From: Ectobius pallidus
Lineage: Eukaryota > Arthropoda > Insecta > Blattodea > Ectobiidae
Length of the DNA stretch: 64,000 bases
NCBI GenBank assembly: GCA_964059195.1
Contig: CAXKWD010000011.1
Coordinates: forward strand, 33,904,066 to 33,968,065
Direction: 5' to 3'
Shown here in pieces: positions 11,881-22,665 of the stretch. Made by a program: the position numbers and the translations under genes. The notes under the pieces are model-generated. The model did no database searches and was not told where the DNA came from. It saw only the letters and a program-made list of their open reading frames with translations. The stretch's first letter is position 1. Every line of letters starts with the position of its first letter.

Positions 11881-12837
11881 AGTTTTCACGGGATTCAGAT
11901 TGCGCTGACTAAGGTACACAGCTGCGACTATCATGATTGGCGGGATGGCAAGATGGCTTGTCTCTCTGAATTCAACTCCAACCTCTGAATGTCCCCAATT
12001 CCGTATGAAATTTACGTAGTTTAATTTTGTGCACAAACTTTTTTTTTTTGGTAGAACCTATGGTATTTTAGTGATGTAGGGAAAACTGAGAAAAAAATAA
12101 CATTTAAAAGTTTTCCATCTCCCCTGCAACCTATCCGTGGGAACTTTTAGTATGTTGTTTAGGACACCTTCCCCCACATCCCTGCAAAATTTCAAAACTA
12201 CATGTTTTTTCTCCATAGCTTTCTTTAGTTGACTGGACCATATTGTATTTTCCATTACATGTACTATGTTTGTACAGGATTTTTTATAAATGTAACTTTA
12301 ATGGCTGTGTAATATTTCTTCGTATGTGTAACGTTGTAAATATACAATATACAGCTTATATACAAGATAAAATTATAAATAAAAGAGAAAGTGCGATTTT
12401 CGGTTTTCTTTCGAAATCTTGAAATTTGTCCGAAACTTAAAGATTTCATAACTTCTGAACATTTCAAGACAAAGTAGCAAATGACTACTCATTTTAAAGG
12501 GAATTTATTGCCCTATAAATTCTGTCATGGTAGAAATGCTATATATATAAGGGCTAAAGCGCTAGAAGTCAAAGTGTGTCGAGAAGCGTGAGGCAATAGG
12601 GCTTTTTTCGAAAATTTGCTATCCTCTTAGAATACAGGGTCAGCGTAACCTCTTATAATACTTCGCGTGGAAACACACATATCATTTAAAGTAGAAATAA
12701 CATATATCTGTTAGGGTGATCCCTGATCGTATTTATATCTCACAGCGTAAAGTCGTCAATCATACATGTTTATTGTTAAAACTTCTACCTATTGCTAAGT
12801 GTATTTTGTTGTTTCAGAAAGAAACCCTGTTGGCAGT

Positions 12838-12921
12838 ATGAGTGTGGAGATACCATTGGATGTATTAGAGGACCTGCGATGTCCAATTTGCATGGACTAC
12901 TTCATACCAGTATTATATTAA
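12838..12921 (+). pseudogene. N-terminal RING-finger exon fragment of a sina/SIAH-like E3 ligase
   Basis: A 27-codon frame begins with ATG and contains LEDLRCPICMDYFIP, then stops at PVLY. C-P-x-C-x-D-Y followed by proline is the opening of the RING finger in seven-in-absentia-type ubiquitin ligases. In that family the next ligands follow a PPI segment and an NGH motif. Those are absent here, so only the first Cys pair exists. A good splice acceptor (TTTTGTTGTTTCAG, ending at 12817) lies 20 bases before the ATG, as for a first coding exon. Either the frame continues by splicing from a weak GTATTA donor after residue 24, or this is a truncated gene copy. No downstream RING exon is visible in the window, so pseudogene is the safer call. 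Confidence 0.45.
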
Positions 12922-13615
12922 CATTATTAACTTATTAGAAGTCTTTGCTGATTTCTTTTTAAAAATACATTTTAATATCAAAGGACGTATAAGGTCTTAT
13001 TTTAATCTCCTTCTTTCATTGTCATATTTACTGCACCGAGCAGACAGCGTTAAACTTTCCAATCGCACCACTAAAACATGAATTGGTATATTTTGGGTGT
13101 TACTAGATTGTATTTATAAAAGAAATACTGAAGCCCTGCTGTAGAAAATGTGTGAATAATTTTGTATACAGCTTGAATTTAAAAAGGTATTTCCAACACA
13201 TGACACACGAAGAAACAGTTGCATATTGCCGCACTTAGTGTTCGGAAGTCCATTGTAACAAACTTTGGTTTCAATGATAACAAAACAAGTTTTTTAGTTT
13301 AGAACATTTTGTATATGACTATTAGTAAAATGTATTATATGATTTTAGCGCCTTTGTATTTTAATTTATATTCTTTTACATAACTGTATTATAAATTTTG
13401 TATTTGTGTTGTAAAGTATTATAACAATTTGATAATGTTTATGTTATACATTTTGTAAAGAAATTTTCACATTGTACATATCGCTTATAACTACAAACTC
13501 GTATTCTTATTTGTAATTGTATTGATGTGTCCCATAACATGTAATATGTTCCGATGGACTGAATAAAATTAAATCAAATCAAATTATATAGACTGATTAA
13601 TAAAAATAGAAAATG
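12922..13615 (+). other. AT-rich stretch ending in an AATCAAATCAAATT tail
   Basis: It ends in GACTGAATAAAATTAAATC followed by AAATC-type repeats near 13560-13590. This looks like the 3' end of a LINE or a processed transcript. No coding frame could be tied to it. Confidence 0.3.
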
Positions 13616-13861
13616 TTAAAATTCATTAAGCCTTTTTAAATGTTAAGTTTTTCACGGTGGTCGCACAAATCGTCATACATGAAAAGTGTTGACGCCATTC
13701 CGTGTGTTGGCAGCTTCGCAAGAGAAAATCAATAACCTCTTTCTGCAGTAGATCACAGGGCAGCTTGAGTCTCCCATACGGCTCCGCGATACGTAATTCA
13801 TTAGAATAAATATAATATTTATTATTATTATTTCGCATATAATAACGGCTATCTAAAAATA

Positions 13862-14165
13862 GTGCGATGCTCATTGTAAAATGATTTTATTTTGCTCGTA
13901 ATATTGCTACAGTCGCCCTTACGGTGGTGTACCGTGTCATTTGAAACAGTTCGAAAATTTAAAGTTGTACCGGGAAGTTGCCATGGGGAACCCGAGTGGC
14001 AGGGCAGCTGCACGAAGAGCCGAAGATCTGTGATTCAAATCACGGAATTGAATTTTGCAGTCTTGACTCTTATCTTTAAAGCTTAGCCTAGCGCACGACC
14101 AGGCCATTCCTAAGGACGGTTATGACTATTGTCATGTGAATGGGGTGATATTTTATTCGTACCGA
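13862..14165 (+). mobile_element. tRNA-like SINE (family X, copy 2)
   Basis: This is parallel to 11580-11880 over its full length, including CGCCCTTACGGTGGTG upstream and TTTTATTCGTAC at the end. The tRNA-like core at 13979-14046 is more decayed: the A-box region reads GAACCCGAGTGGCAGGGC and part of the 3' core is lost after GATTCAAATC. It is therefore an older copy. Confidence 0.6.
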
Positions 14166-14395
14166 TCTGATACCAGCTACCATCCATAGGGCTAAGCTAC
14201 TGGTTTGCAGTAATAATTCAACCTCCAAATATCGTTATAAAATAGTGTTTTTTAAAGTAGCTTCATCGTTGAAGTGAGTTACATTTAACATTATTAAGAT
14301 AGGAAATCCGCCGGGACCAAAGAAAAATATTGTTATATGAGGGTATGTCGTTATATCGATCTTCGTTGTACAGAGGATTGACTGCATTAGAAAAA
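14166..14395 (-). mobile_element. pogo/Tigger-like remnant (paralogue of the mariner target at 31.9 kb)
   Basis: Read on the minus strand it begins CCTCTGTACAACGAAGATCG and continues with ATATAACGA words, then TTTATAACGATATTTGGAGG. Repeated TATAACGA next to the end is typical of Tigger/pogo termini. The sequence aligns along its length with 31903-31950 plus 33283-33465, but lacks the mariner found there, so it records the empty site. Confidence 0.5.
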
Positions 14396-15990
14396 TAAGT
14401 TGTTTTAGACTAGTAACTTCCAGAAAGTTCTCCTTGTTCTCTTGGATTGTAATTTTTTTAAACTTCCAGCCTCAAACTCACCGCTTTCCAGAATCTTCCT
14501 TAATTTTATACCTCCCACACGTACATCCCTTATTCCATTTTAACGGAGTCTTAGTACCATAAACTGCCATATACACTTTTTCAGTTTTTGAGAAAAATAA
14601 GAAAACTTATATTTCTTCCAGTATTTGGTGTAAACTGTTCTGCTGTGATATAACATAAATAAAACTGATTCCAGTGTATTTAAATGTGAAGACTGAAAAA
14701 ATCGTGCACCATACAGCAAAATTATTTTTACAAATTTATTTTGAATACAGCAGATTTTGATATATATGAGCGATAAAAAAACTTTGGAGTTCTCTGGTTA
14801 GTGGTTTTATTATGGATTTGCAATGTTGTAAAAATTCATCAAAGTACAACAAAGCTTGACAAATTGAAACAACAATGAGTGTAACATGATTTCTTTGGGT
14901 CTAAAACAAGGAAAATTACACTGTTCTTACTTTAGTGTTCTCATTTTTGTAGAAATCCATTGTGAACGCTGGATGGTTCTTTTTCAGGAATTTTCAGGGG
15001 TAATTGGTGCAATCGACATTTTGAGAAGCACTAAGATCTGTCCACTGGTCTATTGTACTGACTGACGAAATGAACTTTAAAATAACATTCCATCGTTGAT
15101 GGATGGAAATGACATATATTGAAAATGAGGCAAGAGTCTTGGATGCGGCAAGTTTTGAAACTAAGTGCAATTCTTGCCATGCTATTTAAATGGAAGTGGT
15201 TCAAACTTGAAAAGGCTCATTAATGTAAATGGTACTAAAATAGCACAAACCACCACAACATAACTCAATTTTAAAAAAATGGATATACTAGGTTTTGATA
15301 CTACATCCTTCAGTTCTTCTCTCGTGTTAACTATCCCACTACTTTTAAACGTATTGATTTCTTAACATTTCAGGTCTATCTTCGTCAAACTGTTTTATCT
15401 GAACCATAATTCAATACTCGTCCCGTCATCAATACCGTCACAAGAATTCCCCATTTCTTACAAGGCACCCGAATTTGTTGAATTACTAGTATATGACACA
15501 GCAAGTACAATTCTACAAAATCTTATAAATATCTTATCCATCCACTCCCAGAATTTATGTATGCCCCGTAAATCTGTATTCCTCCCACGCTACTGAATTT
15601 CCATCATATCTGCTATGAATTATATTGTGAAATAACGTTTGTATTTAAATTCTTTTAATATTGAACGGAAGTCCAGTAAATACGCCGAAACGAAGAATAT
15701 CAGTGTTTGAAGTTCATATTGAGCGTTTCAAGTCCATATATGGTATTTTTACGCAACAGAAGTCGATGATGTATAGGACAACACAATAGCGATTCTATGC
15801 ACTTCGTGTCAAGTAACATATTCGCGAAATCTGAGATTCCCTATTGTCCTGCCGAAACATAACACATTTTTACAGCTTGTTTCATGGTAATGAAATAATT
15901 TTATAAAACGATGTAAAATTGTATTATTGGTTACTTCAAATGCCATAATCAGCATAACTTATGACGTATGTCCTATGGGTGTGAATCATG
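14396..15990. other. intergenic DNA without a recognisable gene
   Basis: About 1.6 kb of AT-rich sequence. I find no open frame of note, no terminal repeats and no SINE core. Confidence 0.5.
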
Positions 15991-16000
15991 TTCACAAAGG

Positions 16001-16105
16001 TATAAATACGACCCACAATAGTGTTTTATTCTCAGTGTGAACGTGACCACAGCAACCTCTGGGTCAGCATACTGTACATTGCCTTCCTAGCCGTCTCTGC
16101 TCTTG
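16001..16105 (+). promoter_or_regulatory. TATA box plus TCAGT initiator followed by a short exon with a splice donor
   Basis: TATAAATA starts at 16001 and TCAGT, the arthropod initiator consensus, lies at 16032-16036, the right spacing for a start near 16034. About 70 bases later TCTTG is followed by GTAAGTAAG, a strong splice donor. The exon lacks an ATG, but one frame is open and reads WVSILYIAFLAVSAL, a signal-peptide-like hydrophobic run ending in phase 1. TTTTATTCTCAG just before 16036 could instead be a splice acceptor, making this an internal signal-peptide exon. An acceptor at 33705 would continue the frame (see that entry). The gene is not identified. Confidence 0.45.
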
Positions 16106-16392
16106 GTAAGTAAGCGATTTAAAAACACAACTAATGCACTTGTATACATATTTATATTTCTACAGATTATTCTATTGTTTTTTACATGACCACTATATGG
16201 AAATAGTTTCTTCCTTTATCTTCTACTCCACCTTCGGTCTCATTATTTTTATTTTATAAAAAAAAATAATAATAAAAAATGAAGCAAAAATCATTTAGTC
16301 GCTACGTTTTAAAAATAATTTTGACAATGTTCTTCACACGAATTAGTTCGTAAAGTATTCACACCAACGTTTTTCGGTGAGAATATTCTTCT

Positions 16393-16452
16393 GACACCAG
16401 GACTCGAGCCCGAAACCTTCACTTATCTTTTCTGACGCTCTGCCAATAAAGG
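16393..16452 (-). repeat. tRNA-like SINE head fragment
   Basis: On the minus strand TGGCAGAGCG resembles an A box, and GGCTCGAGTCC about 30 bases further on resembles a B box. This is followed by TGGTGTC, as at a tRNA 3' side. No flanking family member is seen, so it is assigned only as a tRNA-derived fragment. Confidence 0.35.
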
Positions 16453-16966
16453 TAACTAGCGTTCAAGAACGGAGGCAGGTGAAAACTGTGTGCTATGATT
16501 ACCGTTAATGGTTGACCTCTCTGAAATACACTTTAGGTCATATAATTTTATGTTTTGAGTAAAGGCCGGATTTAAGTGGAAACGCATGTTTTTATTATTA
16601 TTATTTTTTTAATAAGTTGGATAGGCTTTTTAAATTTGCAGCTGCCCATTTTATGACTCTACTATTCCAAATAACTATATTTTTTCTGTGCATGTTCGTA
16701 AGTTCTGGCCTTTTTTACAACAAATTCATACACAACGCAAGTTTTGAGGATTATAGGCTCAATAATACATATTAGGCCTCTGTATTGCATATTATTTCAC
16801 CATTTGTAACTTCAGTGCATAAAATAAGATTAACTGTGGAATAGGGTCTTTATTATTGTACCCTAGAAACATAATATATTTCCAAGTCGTTTGAATCTAT
16901 TACAAGGATAAAGGAATACTATTTACAGCTCTCTTTCAGCCTGCCTGTCAATTGAAAATAATGATG

Positions 16967-16967
<1 letters not shown>

Positions 16968-17031
<64 letters not shown>

Positions 17032-17032
17032 T
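16968..17032. repeat. (AAT)n microsatellite
   Basis: Uninterrupted AAT repeats over about 65 bases. Confidence 0.95.
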
Positions 17033-17115
17033 AATATGAGTATTTGATTGACTTTACCAGGAATGAGGAATGTAGGTAGTTAGAATTACACCCACTGTAT
17101 TATGGCAAATCTACT

Positions 17116-17353
17116 AACACTTTATATTTAGGAAGTGGCTTATAGGCATTATCTTTTCAATATAAAATTGAAACAACTCACTTCAAAATTGCGATCTAAT
17201 CATTTAGCTAAGTGTATTATGACGCCAGTGAAAAGTGCGAGAATTGTTGTGTTAAAATGGATTGTGAAGAAAGAATTACTACTGCCGGACGGCAGGGTTA
17301 TTTATTGCGACGTTGAGATTGACGAAAGTACGGTTGCACTCTCTGTTTCATAA
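17116..17353 (+). other. open frame behind an acceptor-like site, unidentified
   Basis: CACTTTATATTTAG ends at 17130 and is followed by an open frame of about 70 codons that ends at 17353 without an early ATG. The C-terminal LLLPDGRVIYCDVEID looks protein-like, but I recognise no family. It could be an exon or chance. Confidence 0.2.
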
Positions 17354-17781
17354 GAGGGATTATACACCTGCAATAGGTTTTTTAAATTTTTATTGGCTTA
17401 TGAGAAACAGCATTTTTTTTTCTGAACATGTATATGAAGTTTTATAGGAAAATTAGCTCTTTTTGCGGAGTTAAAAACATAAATGTCTGATAATGTGTTG
17501 TCATTTCAACTTACGGTATAATTTTTAACTCGATTTTCCCGAAAAACTTGTTATTTGGCAAGATTAAACATGGTATTTCTAAAACTATTGGTCCAATTTT
17601 CATGGAATTTTGCAGGCTCACTTCATCATGCTTTATAAGTTAAACTACAAGAAAAGGATTGCATCGTGAAATAAGCATTTTTAGTTCATAATATAGGTAG
17701 TGCAAATTTAAATTTACTTTGGAATGATAATTATTTCACACTGCCGTGTATACAATGCCGGTTAATGTTATACCGGCATGC

Positions 17782-17854
17782 TGCCTTGATAGCTCAGTTG
17801 GTAAGAACAGCGGCACGGAGAGCCGAAGATCCTGATTCAAATCTCGGCTATGGC
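17782..17854 (+). repeat. tRNA-like SINE core (family X, copy 3)
   Basis: The sequence reads GATAGCTCAGTTGGTAAGA (A box) and GATTCAAATCTCGGC (B box), with GAGAGCCGAAGAT between them as in the other two copies, then GGCATTGAATTTTT. The segment upstream of the core in copies 1 and 2 is not recognisable here, so it is a shorter or truncated copy. Confidence 0.55.
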
Positions 17855-17894
17855 ATTGAATTTTTCAGTCGAACTTCATCTTTCTACTTAAATT

Positions 17895-19300
17895 TACTTT
17901 GTTAACGTAACTTCAAAAAAGTGTAAAATTTATATGAATACACCTACAAAGTTTGAGAGTGGTTAAACTTCTTTAATTAAACAGAAATGCGCACAAATTG
18001 TGCAAGTTTTTAAGAGTTATAACATCTTACATCTTACAAAACTCCACTAGCGTAAGGTTTTCGAAACTATGGCAAAGAAATTGAAGCTTATCAGCTTAAT
18101 AATATTTGAGAAATCAAGTCTCTTGTGATATGATTTGATTCAAAAAGTGAAAATGTATATTATCTTACAACTAGGTTTAATAGAACAACGGTTTAAGTTT
18201 ATTGTATGTCACATTAAAGAGCATGCGTTAAACTATCACTGTAGAAAATTTCATGTAAATATGTTGCATAGTATAGAATGTATCAATGTTTTAATAAGAT
18301 TTCGTCTTACATAAACAATAGCGGTGTGTGATCCCCCATTAAAAAAATAGTAGTGTTTCTTACAATATTTATGCATATATCTTATAAACGAAAGTGCTGT
18401 CGGATAAATACATCGGTTTTATTAGTAGAGAAATTTTGGGGAAAAAATCGGTTGTTGTTCATTATTTCATGAGAAAATAGAAATGTAGCGAATAGTTTGT
18501 TAGCACATATTTTGTATACATTTCCTCTTCATTACGCATATTTGGTAATGATAGTGCATGAACGCATGCATGTTTCAAAGTTCGATAGTGCATGAAAATC
18601 CTGGTTCTACTTGTAAAGTACACTAATTTCTAGTAATTATGAAACCAGGTTTCCACTTGTGCTGGAATAATAGACTGTAATATATAGGAATATACTTATG
18701 TTTCCAGAGATTATTATTGACCCTAGTGGTATGGGGTCAGACATTTTAATGTGCTGAAATATAAAAATTTTATAGAACGTCATTGGATACACTTGATTCT
18801 GAAGGATAAAGTCATACATTTTGAAAATTACAGTTCTAAAACCAGCTGAGGTATTTATTTCAAAAGTACTTTCAGGATAATATTGATCTCAATAGAACTA
18901 AGAAAATTAAAATGGTCTTTCCCGTTTCCATGCTGATATTCTAAGTCCCTCCCCTAGAACATATAATGCATCTCTTTAACACCATTACCATTATGCTCTC
19001 ACCTTACTGTTGATAATGATTTATTATTAGAAATTTAAGATAAATACGCATTAGGCAGTAAGTAGTACATAGAGCGTATCCCACTTAAAGATGCAAGTTT
19101 TTACTGTAACTTTTAGGTAAAATTTTGTCTGGAGTTAATAATAATCGAACCGGGGCTTAGTGAACATCTGCGTAGTGCTCCATACCTTGCTCACGTAGGC
19201 TACTAAGGAATTTCGTGCCGTGGACAAACGTGAGGGTTAAGAAGGAGTTCTGGGATTATTTCCTGCTCAGGATAATTATTTTCTTCCGAGTTTATAACCT
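17895..19300. other. intergenic DNA without a recognisable gene
   Basis: About 1.4 kb of AT-rich sequence. No terminal repeats or coding signals are visible. Confidence 0.5.
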
Positions 19301-19305
19301 ATTAA

Positions 19306-20015
19306 GGGGAGACGTATAGCTTTGGGTGAAATTCATAGGTGAGAAATATTTGAAATTCATTTTTTTTTCTCAGCAATGAATTGCCCTTGCCTTACAACCT
19401 TGTAATCTGACATGCGTTTTACTGACTACTTCTACAATTGCATACTATTTTCAAAATTAATAATACTATTACAGTTACGGGTAATTATCGTTTCAAAATG
19501 GCAGCCACGTTTCATGCATTGAAATTTTTCCTTGATAACTTCCACAAATATCATTATTTCTGAGTGATTATTTTTCTGTGTATTTGTTAATATCATATGA
19601 AGAACACTATCTACAATCATTCATTTAACATTAACAGTTTTTTAAAATGTTTTTTCATGAAAAAGAACATCTCAGAAATTGATTTTTTAAAAATACTTAT
19701 ACTGTAGATATTTAAAAAATTGTAGATGATGTTGTTCATATGATGTTTCCAAATAGATAGAAAAATGAATCACTAAAAAATATTGCCATTTATGGAAATT
19801 AACACGGAAACGGCATTTCAATGCACAAAACGTGTAGCCTGCGATTTTGTAACGGAAGAGTTTTATTAGTTATGAAAATAGTATGTAATTGTAGAGGTAG
19901 CCAATAAAGATCATGCCAGATTACAAGATTATAGAACAATGCATTGCTGAGAAGAAAATAATGAATTTCATTTGTTTCTCACCTATGAATTTCACTCAAA
20001 GCTGTATGTCCCCCC
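19306..20015. mobile_element. 710-bp foldback MITE in a TTAA site
   Basis: Both flanks are TTAA (19302-19305 and 20016-20019). The left end GGGGAGACGTATAGCTTTG pairs with the right end. Homology in inverted orientation runs about 300 bases inward, through AAATTCATAGGTGAGAAA and CTTGTAATCTG, so nearly the whole element is a long imperfect hairpin. A TTAA target is used by piggyBac- and Kolobok-type transposases. No coding frame is present. Confidence 0.75.
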
Positions 20016-20028
20016 TTAAAATACAGAA

Positions 20029-20699
20029 TGTGACAAAAATGTAGGTCAAAGCTTTGGGGAAACATTCCTTGCATTATAGAGGGTACATTATGTTATGTGA
20101 ACATGGGTCCAAAAAAGCTTGTCAGAGCTCTTTCTGTACACCTGCTCCATATTATCAGAATAGGGCCTACTCGAACACAGAACTGTGGAAAACAGAAAAT
20201 CATATGAAATGGTATTCATAAACAGAACTGTGGTTAACAGAACTTCAAACGAAATATTCAAAATCTATTCAGTTAGCACTGATACATCCGTCAACCAGTC
20301 GTCGGCTCGTCACATGGACACCCTGATGCGTTAATGCATCCCCGGAGTATCTCGTATTATTTGGCAGCTTTGCAAAATACGAGCACGGAGATATCTTGCA
20401 CAGGTGTTGCATAAGCAAGAGTTTTTAAATCCACCACAAATAAAAAAATATAGCGGATTCAGGTCCGGCGAGCGTGGAGGCCAAGGAATTGGTCCATCTT
20501 ATCCTGTCCATTTATTACGTAACCGTATATTCAGAAACTGACGAACAGAGAGAATGAAATGAGCAGAGTTATAGCAGAGTTGTAAACAGAGAGATATAAC
20601 TAGCCAATAACGCATTTTCGGACCCGTGTGTATAACTTAATTTCACCCTCTATATGCAAGGAATGTTTCCCAAAAATGTTGGTCTACCTTCTTGTTACA
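20029..20699 (-). mobile_element. deleted mariner-like element retaining a transposase C-terminal fragment
   Basis: The inverted ends share GGGAAACATTCCTTGCAT followed by ATAGAGGGT, within about 60 bases of similarity. On the minus strand around 20430-20490 a frame reads WPPRSPDLNPLYFF, the PPRSPDLxPLDFF motif around the third catalytic carboxylate of mariner-like transposases. The expected aspartate after NPL is tyrosine. N-terminal and central domains are missing and the rest is broken by stops, so it is an internally deleted, immobile copy. Confidence 0.55.
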
Positions 20700-20883
20700 A
20701 TTTTATATTCGGGAGATCGGAATTAGACGAGCAGTTTATGCTAAGGGTAGGCTAATAGTGAAATTAAAATATGGAGAATGTTTATTTTTGCGAAAGCATA
20801 CACTCGAGTTATTCGTGGCTAGTGGGTAAGTTATATAGTTATTTGGTAAAACTGTCGATAAACCTTAGTCTCTTGCGGGCCTG

Positions 20884-21005
20884 GATATTATCTCACAGTC
20901 ATTATCACTTTCATCCCATCCGCACATAGGAAATTTCTCTCCGGACAGTTCGCGGTCCTGTAAGGCCCGGTCAGTGTGAGCCCCATAAACCACGGGGGTG
21001 CCACT
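20884..21005. repeat. SINE-derived fragment (GCGGTCCTGTAAGGCCCG)
   Basis: GACAGTTCGCGGTCCTGTAA and GGCCCG resemble GACAGGTCGCGGCCCTGTAA at 53050. The latter sits at the end of a SINE whose body matches the one at 54516. Only this short block is shared. Confidence 0.3.
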
Positions 21006-21116
21006 TCGCTATGATTTGAAACTTTCTCCAGCCGCGTGTTTTTTTCTTGTGACGTCAAAACGATGACAAATCCAGATGGTGGGCCAAGAAATATCACATA
21101 CAAGCTGAGAAGCTGA

Positions 21117-21148
21117 GAGAAGAAAGAGAGAAAGAAAGAAAGAAAGAT

Positions 21149-21199
<51 letters not shown>

Positions 21200-21201
21200 A
21201 A
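21117..21201. repeat. (GAAA)n microsatellite
   Basis: An AAAG repeat over about 85 bases with two interruptions. On the reverse strand it gives a spurious frame of Ser-Phe-Phe-Leu repeats. Confidence 0.9.
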
Positions 21202-21360
21202 AAACTGAAGTGAAATAAATCGCGATTTTGTAAAATAAAATACCATACTCTGATTCCTCCAATATATAACTTAAGGTACATGCCGATTATTTTCTATAGC
21301 TAATAAACGAGACTTATTTATGAAGCCTTTAATTCGATTGAAGAATTATTATATTGTATG

Positions 21361-21615
21361 CAGTGTTTCTCAACCTATGGTCCACGGACCACTGGTGGTC
21401 CGCGAAGATGGTGCAGATGGTCCGCAGACATAATAAAAAAATATCATAAAGCAAGTGGAAAGAAAAGAAGATTTTTTTCACATATTTCGTTATAATGAAC
21501 TATAATTAATACCTCAAATATTAAGCATATAGGCCTTCTTTTAAAAATTAGGGGTCCGTAAATTTTTGTTAGACATTTTAGAAGTCCTCGGGTTCAAAAT
21601 GTTTGAGAAGCGCTG
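21361..21615. mobile_element. 255-bp hAT (Charlie-type) MITE
   Basis: The left end is CAGTGTTTCTCAACCTATGG and the right end TTTGAGAAGCGCTG, giving inverted repeats CAG(T/C)G(T/C)TTCTCAA. GGTCCACGGACCACTGGTGG-type subterminal words are typical of this MITE class. The flanking 8 bases no longer match, which suggests age. It has no coding capacity. Confidence 0.7.
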
Positions 21616-22430
21616 GTATACAGCAACAGTCGATTAAGGGTCAGTCCATATCAAATCAACCAATAATGGTCGCTGACTAAATTTATTTATTTTTTTACTT
21701 TTTGTCTATGCTTGTACTGTATTCAGAGAGACGAAAACAGGTATTCAAGAATTTTTTAGTTGTTCAGTTTCTTTGTGAGCGGCCATTTTGTATGGGTGCG
21801 TCAGCCTATTTAGCATTTTAAAGAGGTTTGTATTAAACTCTGTAGCTTCTTTGATTTTTAAGAAATTTGGTTCAAACGAAAACCATGTTAAAGAGCATAA
21901 AATGTACATTATTTTCCGTCCGGTAGGCTATATATAGGAATAGGAAATTGTAAATAAACGAAAAAATAGGTAAATGTTAACGTTGTCAAAATGAAAATCT
22001 TCACATTTAAAATTAATAATGTTAAAGAAACTAAGACTAACCCTCGATTTTTTTGGACGTAGTGTTTATAGTATAGGCCTACTACTTCCCTGAAAAGTTT
22101 CAGACCTGAGAGTTACATCCTTTTTTAGTAGGTGTTCAAATATTGCGATTTTTCTAAAATCAGGTATTTTCAATCTGAATATCTCAGAACAATCCAAAAT
22201 TTTCAGAAAACATTATTTTATGGTGTTGTAATAAAGTGGTTAAAATTTCATCATTGAGACTTTATTAGTTTTTTAGTTAGAAACTTTTTAATATAGCTAA
22301 AATTTCAGGAAGTGCTATTAAGTGCAGATATTACATCGATTGTAGTAAAAATCTAAATACCTGTAACACATCTTAAACAATTTTTGTGAACTTATTTACA
22401 GTTCACAATCTGGACAACGTGTCTATATTC

Positions 22431-22525
22431 ATAAGCAGCCCACGGATAAGCATAACCGGATAAGGAGCCCACGGTTGATATATATATATAACTGGTCAGC
22501 TCTCGTTTATCCGTGGGCTGCTTAT
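22431..22525. repeat. palindrome with 19-bp perfect arms
   Basis: ATAAGCAGCCCACGGATAA at 22431-22449 is the exact reverse complement of 22507-22525. A further partial GCCCACGG sits between them. It is located inside the foldback element's interior. Confidence 0.8.
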
Positions 22526-22560
22526 CCAGTTTGTGGATTATCCCTTTGCAAAAATTGGAT

Positions 22561-22665
22561 TTTTCGGCACTTAATTTTGAATATTCGGCACTTTATTTCG
22601 AATTTCCGGCACTTAAGTCGGAATTTTTGGCACTTCATTTCGAGTTTTCGGTACTTTATTTCCAG
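22561..22665 (+). repeat. five 21-bp tandem repeats encoding a heptapeptide
   Basis: Units of exactly 21 bases with consensus TTTTCGGCACTTNATTTCGAA follow one another. In one frame they read FSALNFE, YSALYFE, FPALKSE, FLALHFE and FSVLYFQ, and this frame stays open from 22513 to 22866. There is no in-frame ATG ahead of the repeats, so expression is doubtful. The repeat is a real direct observation; a protein is not established. Confidence 0.6.

Noticed and set aside
11548..12036. Reverse-strand frames over the SINE and repeat R
   Set aside because: They follow tandem repeat units and a tRNA-like core, and no protein motif is present.
20888..21281. Two serine/phenylalanine/leucine-repeat proteins on the minus strand
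   Set aside because: They are translations of the (GAAA)n microsatellite.
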